64,000 nucleotides of DNA, taken from positions 1 to 64,000 of the forward strand of contig JALHRB010000002.1 of assembly GCA_022841665.1 (NCBI GenBank). The letters are read 5' to 3'. The notes beneath the pieces are model-generated. The model did no database searches. It was not told the origin of the DNA and saw only the letters and a list, made by a program, of their open reading frames with translations. This document shows, piece after piece, positions 62,696 to 64,000 of the stretch. The stretch comes from Pseudolabrys sp. (GTDB lineage: Bacteria > Pseudomonadota > Alphaproteobacteria > Rhizobiales > Xanthobacteraceae). The first letter of the stretch is position 1. Each line of letters opens with the position of its first letter. The position numbers were made by a program, and so were the translations under genes.

Positions 62696-63136
62696 CTATG
62701 CTTCAGCCGGCGGACGACGAACGTCGAGAACGTCAAGCACTGGGCATTCTGGTGCGGTAGTTCCAGTGCAACGCGCAACTGTCTTCGCCAGCAACCGCTC
62801 CAGCTTGCGAAGGTCAGCTATCTTGGCGCGAATCTCGTCGAGATGATGCGAAGCGATTTCGCGAACTTCCCGACATGAGGCTTTTGCGGGGCCGCCGAGC
62901 CGAATCAGCGCGCGGACCTGATCGAGAGAAAATCCCAACTCCCGCGACCGGCGGATAAAGGCCAGGATACGAAGGTGAGTGGCGTCATAGACGCGACGCC
63001 CACCGGCTGTGCGCGGCGGCGCCGGGAACATCTTGATCCGCTCGTAGTAGCGGATTGTCTCGATGTTCACGCCGGTAAGTTCCGACAAATTACCGATTGT
63101 TAACGCTTCCGCTCGCGCATCTGTGATCGAGCCCAT
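62696..63136 (-). CDS. merR: Mercury-responsive MerR regulator
   Basis: 146 residues. The N-terminal HTH (TIGNLSELTGVNIETIRYYE) is followed by a dimerisation helix. Three cysteines at 88, 123 and 131 (ASCREVREI, ARCTGTTAPECPV) correspond to the Hg(II) ligands of Tn501 MerR, with C82-C117 spacing kept. It is divergent from merT. Its stop faces the DUF6362 stop with only four bases between. Confidence 0.93.
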   Translation of the reverse strand: MGSITDARAEALTIGNLSELTGVNIETIRYYERIKMFPAPPRTAGGRRVYDATHLRILAFIRRSRELGFSLDQVRALIRLGGPAKASCREVREIASHHLDEIRAKIADLRKLERLLAKTVARCTGTTAPECPVLDVLDVRRPPAEA

Positions 63137-63147
63137 GGTGACCGGCC

Positions 63148-63178
63148 TTGCTCCTGTAGTGACTACAGGAAGTATACC
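63148..63178 (+). promoter_or_regulatory. MerR-controlled mer operator/promoter
   Basis: TTGCTC at 63148-63153 and TATACC at 63173-63178, separated by 19 bases, the over-long spacer typical of MerR promoters. A dyad CCTGTAG-N3-CTACAGG (63153-63169) lies within it. It drives merT-merP. Confidence 0.9.
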
Positions 63179-63204
63179 GCCCGCGATCCAGAGAGGACAA
63201 CGAA

Positions 63205-63618
63205 ATGAGCGAAACGCGCAGCGCCATGGGTTCTATTGCATTGAGCGATCGCCCTGCCAACGCCTCGCCCGGCAAGGGTCAAAAGCTGGCGGCGGCGGGC
63301 GGGATCATCGGTGCGCTCGCCGCATCGTCGTGCTGCATTTTGCCGGTCGTTCTCTTTAGCCTTGGTGTCAGTGGCGCATGGATTGGAAACTTCACGCAGC
63401 TTGCGCCCTATCAGCCGTATTTCATTGCGGCCACGCTCGCTTTCATCGGCACCGGCTATTGGTTGGTCTATCGCTCGTCAAAGGTCGCCTGTGCAGAGGG
63501 TGAGGCTTGCGCACGGCCATTGCCTAACAGATTCGTTAAGATCGCGCTCATTGCGGCGACCGTCATTGTTCTTGCCGCCTGGGCCTTCGACTATGTCGCC
63601 CCCTACGTGCTGTCCTAA
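63205..63618 (+). CDS. merT: Mercuric ion transport protein MerT
   Basis: 137 residues with three transmembrane helices. A cysteine pair in helix 1 (SSCCILPVVLFSLGVSGAW) and a second pair in the loop (VACAEGEACARPL) are the Hg(II) ligands. The N-terminal 30 residues are a polar extension (MSETRSAMGSIALSDRPANA) longer than in Tn501 MerT. The ATG follows AGAGGACAACGAA. Confidence 0.93.
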   Translation: MSETRSAMGSIALSDRPANASPGKGQKLAAAGGIIGALAASSCCILPVVLFSLGVSGAWIGNFTQLAPYQPYFIAATLAFIGTGYWLVYRSSKVACAEGEACARPLPNRFVKIALIAATVIVLAAWAFDYVAPYVLS

Positions 63619-63635
63619 CCAATGGAGCAAATCAA

Positions 63636-63920
63636 ATGATGAAGTACGTCATCCCTGTTACGCTCTCGCTCGGCATCATCGGTCCTTCGTCTGCTCGTGC
63701 AGCGGAAAAAACGGTGACGCTCGCGGTGCAGAACATGTACTGCGCCGCGTGCCCGCACACCGTTAAATCGAGCCTGCAATCCGTGCCGGGTGTCAAAGCG
63801 GTTTCGGTGTCATTCAAAAACAAGACTGCCATCGTGACCTTCGACGACGCAAAGACCAACGTGAAGGCGCTGACGACAGCGACGACGAACGCCGGCTATC
63901 CGTCCTCTCCGAAAGGCTGA
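63636..63920 (+). CDS. merP: Periplasmic mercury-binding protein MerP
   Basis: 94 residues. A signal peptide (VIPVTLSLGIIGPSSARAA) is followed by the HMA fold with the metal-binding motif NMYCAACPHTVKSSLQSVPG. It passes Hg(II) to MerT. It starts 17 bases after merT. Confidence 0.95.
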   Translation: MMKYVIPVTLSLGIIGPSSARAAEKTVTLAVQNMYCAACPHTVKSSLQSVPGVKAVSVSFKNKTAIVTFDDAKTNVKALTTATTNAGYPSSPKG

Positions 63921-63927
63921 GCCTCCG

Positions 63928-64000
63928 GTGAAAGCAGCCGGTACCACAATTGGAGCAGTGCTCGTTGGCGCCCTTGCGGTGGTTTGCTGCGCCACGCCAG
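63928..64000 (+). CDS. MerF-like (or second MerT-like) protein, cut by window end
   Basis: A GTG at 63928 begins VKAAGTTIGAVLVGALAVVC, then C-A-T-P, with a membrane helix ending in paired cysteines as in MerF. Only 24 codons are visible. A merA reductase would be expected further on. Confidence 0.6.
   Translation, partial: MKAAGTTIGAVLVGALAVVCCATP

Overview
The window is high-GC chromosomal DNA from an alphaproteobacterium of the Hyphomicrobiales (Rhizobiales), most like the Bradyrhizobium/Rhodopseudomonas/Pseudolabrys relatives. The reasons are the atpHAGDC operon next to priA, a GNAT gene beside rpmA-rplU, proB, proA-nadD-rsfS-rlmH followed by an EnvC-like gene, ctpA, a divergent polysaccharide deacetylase and rppH, a BA14K-like protein, an HWE-family kinase, and palindromic intergenic repeats of the type common in these genomes. 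Species cannot be fixed from sequence alone.

Bases 1-38401 are core chromosome. In order: the end of priA; two drug/metabolite-superfamily exporters; the F1 sector of ATP synthase; a block of cell-envelope and RNA-turnover genes (DUF533, rppH, deacetylase, ctpA, EnvC-like); an HWE kinase; rlmH-rsfS-nadD-proA and proB; assorted catabolic genes (quinone oxidoreductase, FrdA/FrdB-like pair, GH13 glucosidase, class III alcohol dehydrogenase, acyl-CoA dehydrogenase); obgE; a four-domain rhodanese and a cupin; rpmA-rplU; a kdpE/kdpD-like pair; and a tRNA-Ser(CGA).

The accessory region starts just after the tRNA and runs to the end of the window. Bases 38402-46370 are visibly less GC-rich. They carry gene debris and then a compact extracytoplasmic-function (ECF) sigma-factor unit: the sigma gene, folE, a Rieske/FAD reductase, a DUF4142 protein and a cupredoxin. 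Three near-identical promoters (GGGAAC-N16-CATCTAA) lie ahead of the sigma gene, folE and the DUF4142 gene. A decayed partial copy of the reductase, a Crp/Fnr regulator and a di-haem cytochrome follow. hemA (5-aminolevulinate synthase) and a SemiSWEET transporter come next.

Bases 48340-50754 hold a minus-strand, translationally coupled serine-recombinase operon. Divergent from it is an overlapping pair of unrecognised genes (50849-53048), the second ending in an OmpR-like winged helix. Bases 53171-62691 are a tightly packed prophage-type replication module: sigma-like protein, RecA/Sak4-like ATPase, probable ssDNA-binding protein, PD-(D/E)XK nuclease, RecD-like helicase, TOPRIM primase/helicase, TSCPD protein and DUF6362. 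The 3' end of the primase gene contains a dense array of about 15 copies of GGGGAAYRTG in both orientations around a short AT-rich core, a candidate origin or control region. No terminase or structural gene follows; a mercury-resistance operon (merR, merT, merP, start of merF) abuts the module and runs off the window.

The accessory region thus looks like layered mobile DNA next to a tRNA: a stress/redox sigma regulon, a recombinase element, a phage-like replicon and a metal-resistance cargo. The strongest candidates for undescribed biology are the ECF regulon, the iteron-like array and the recombinase-linked two-gene cassette.
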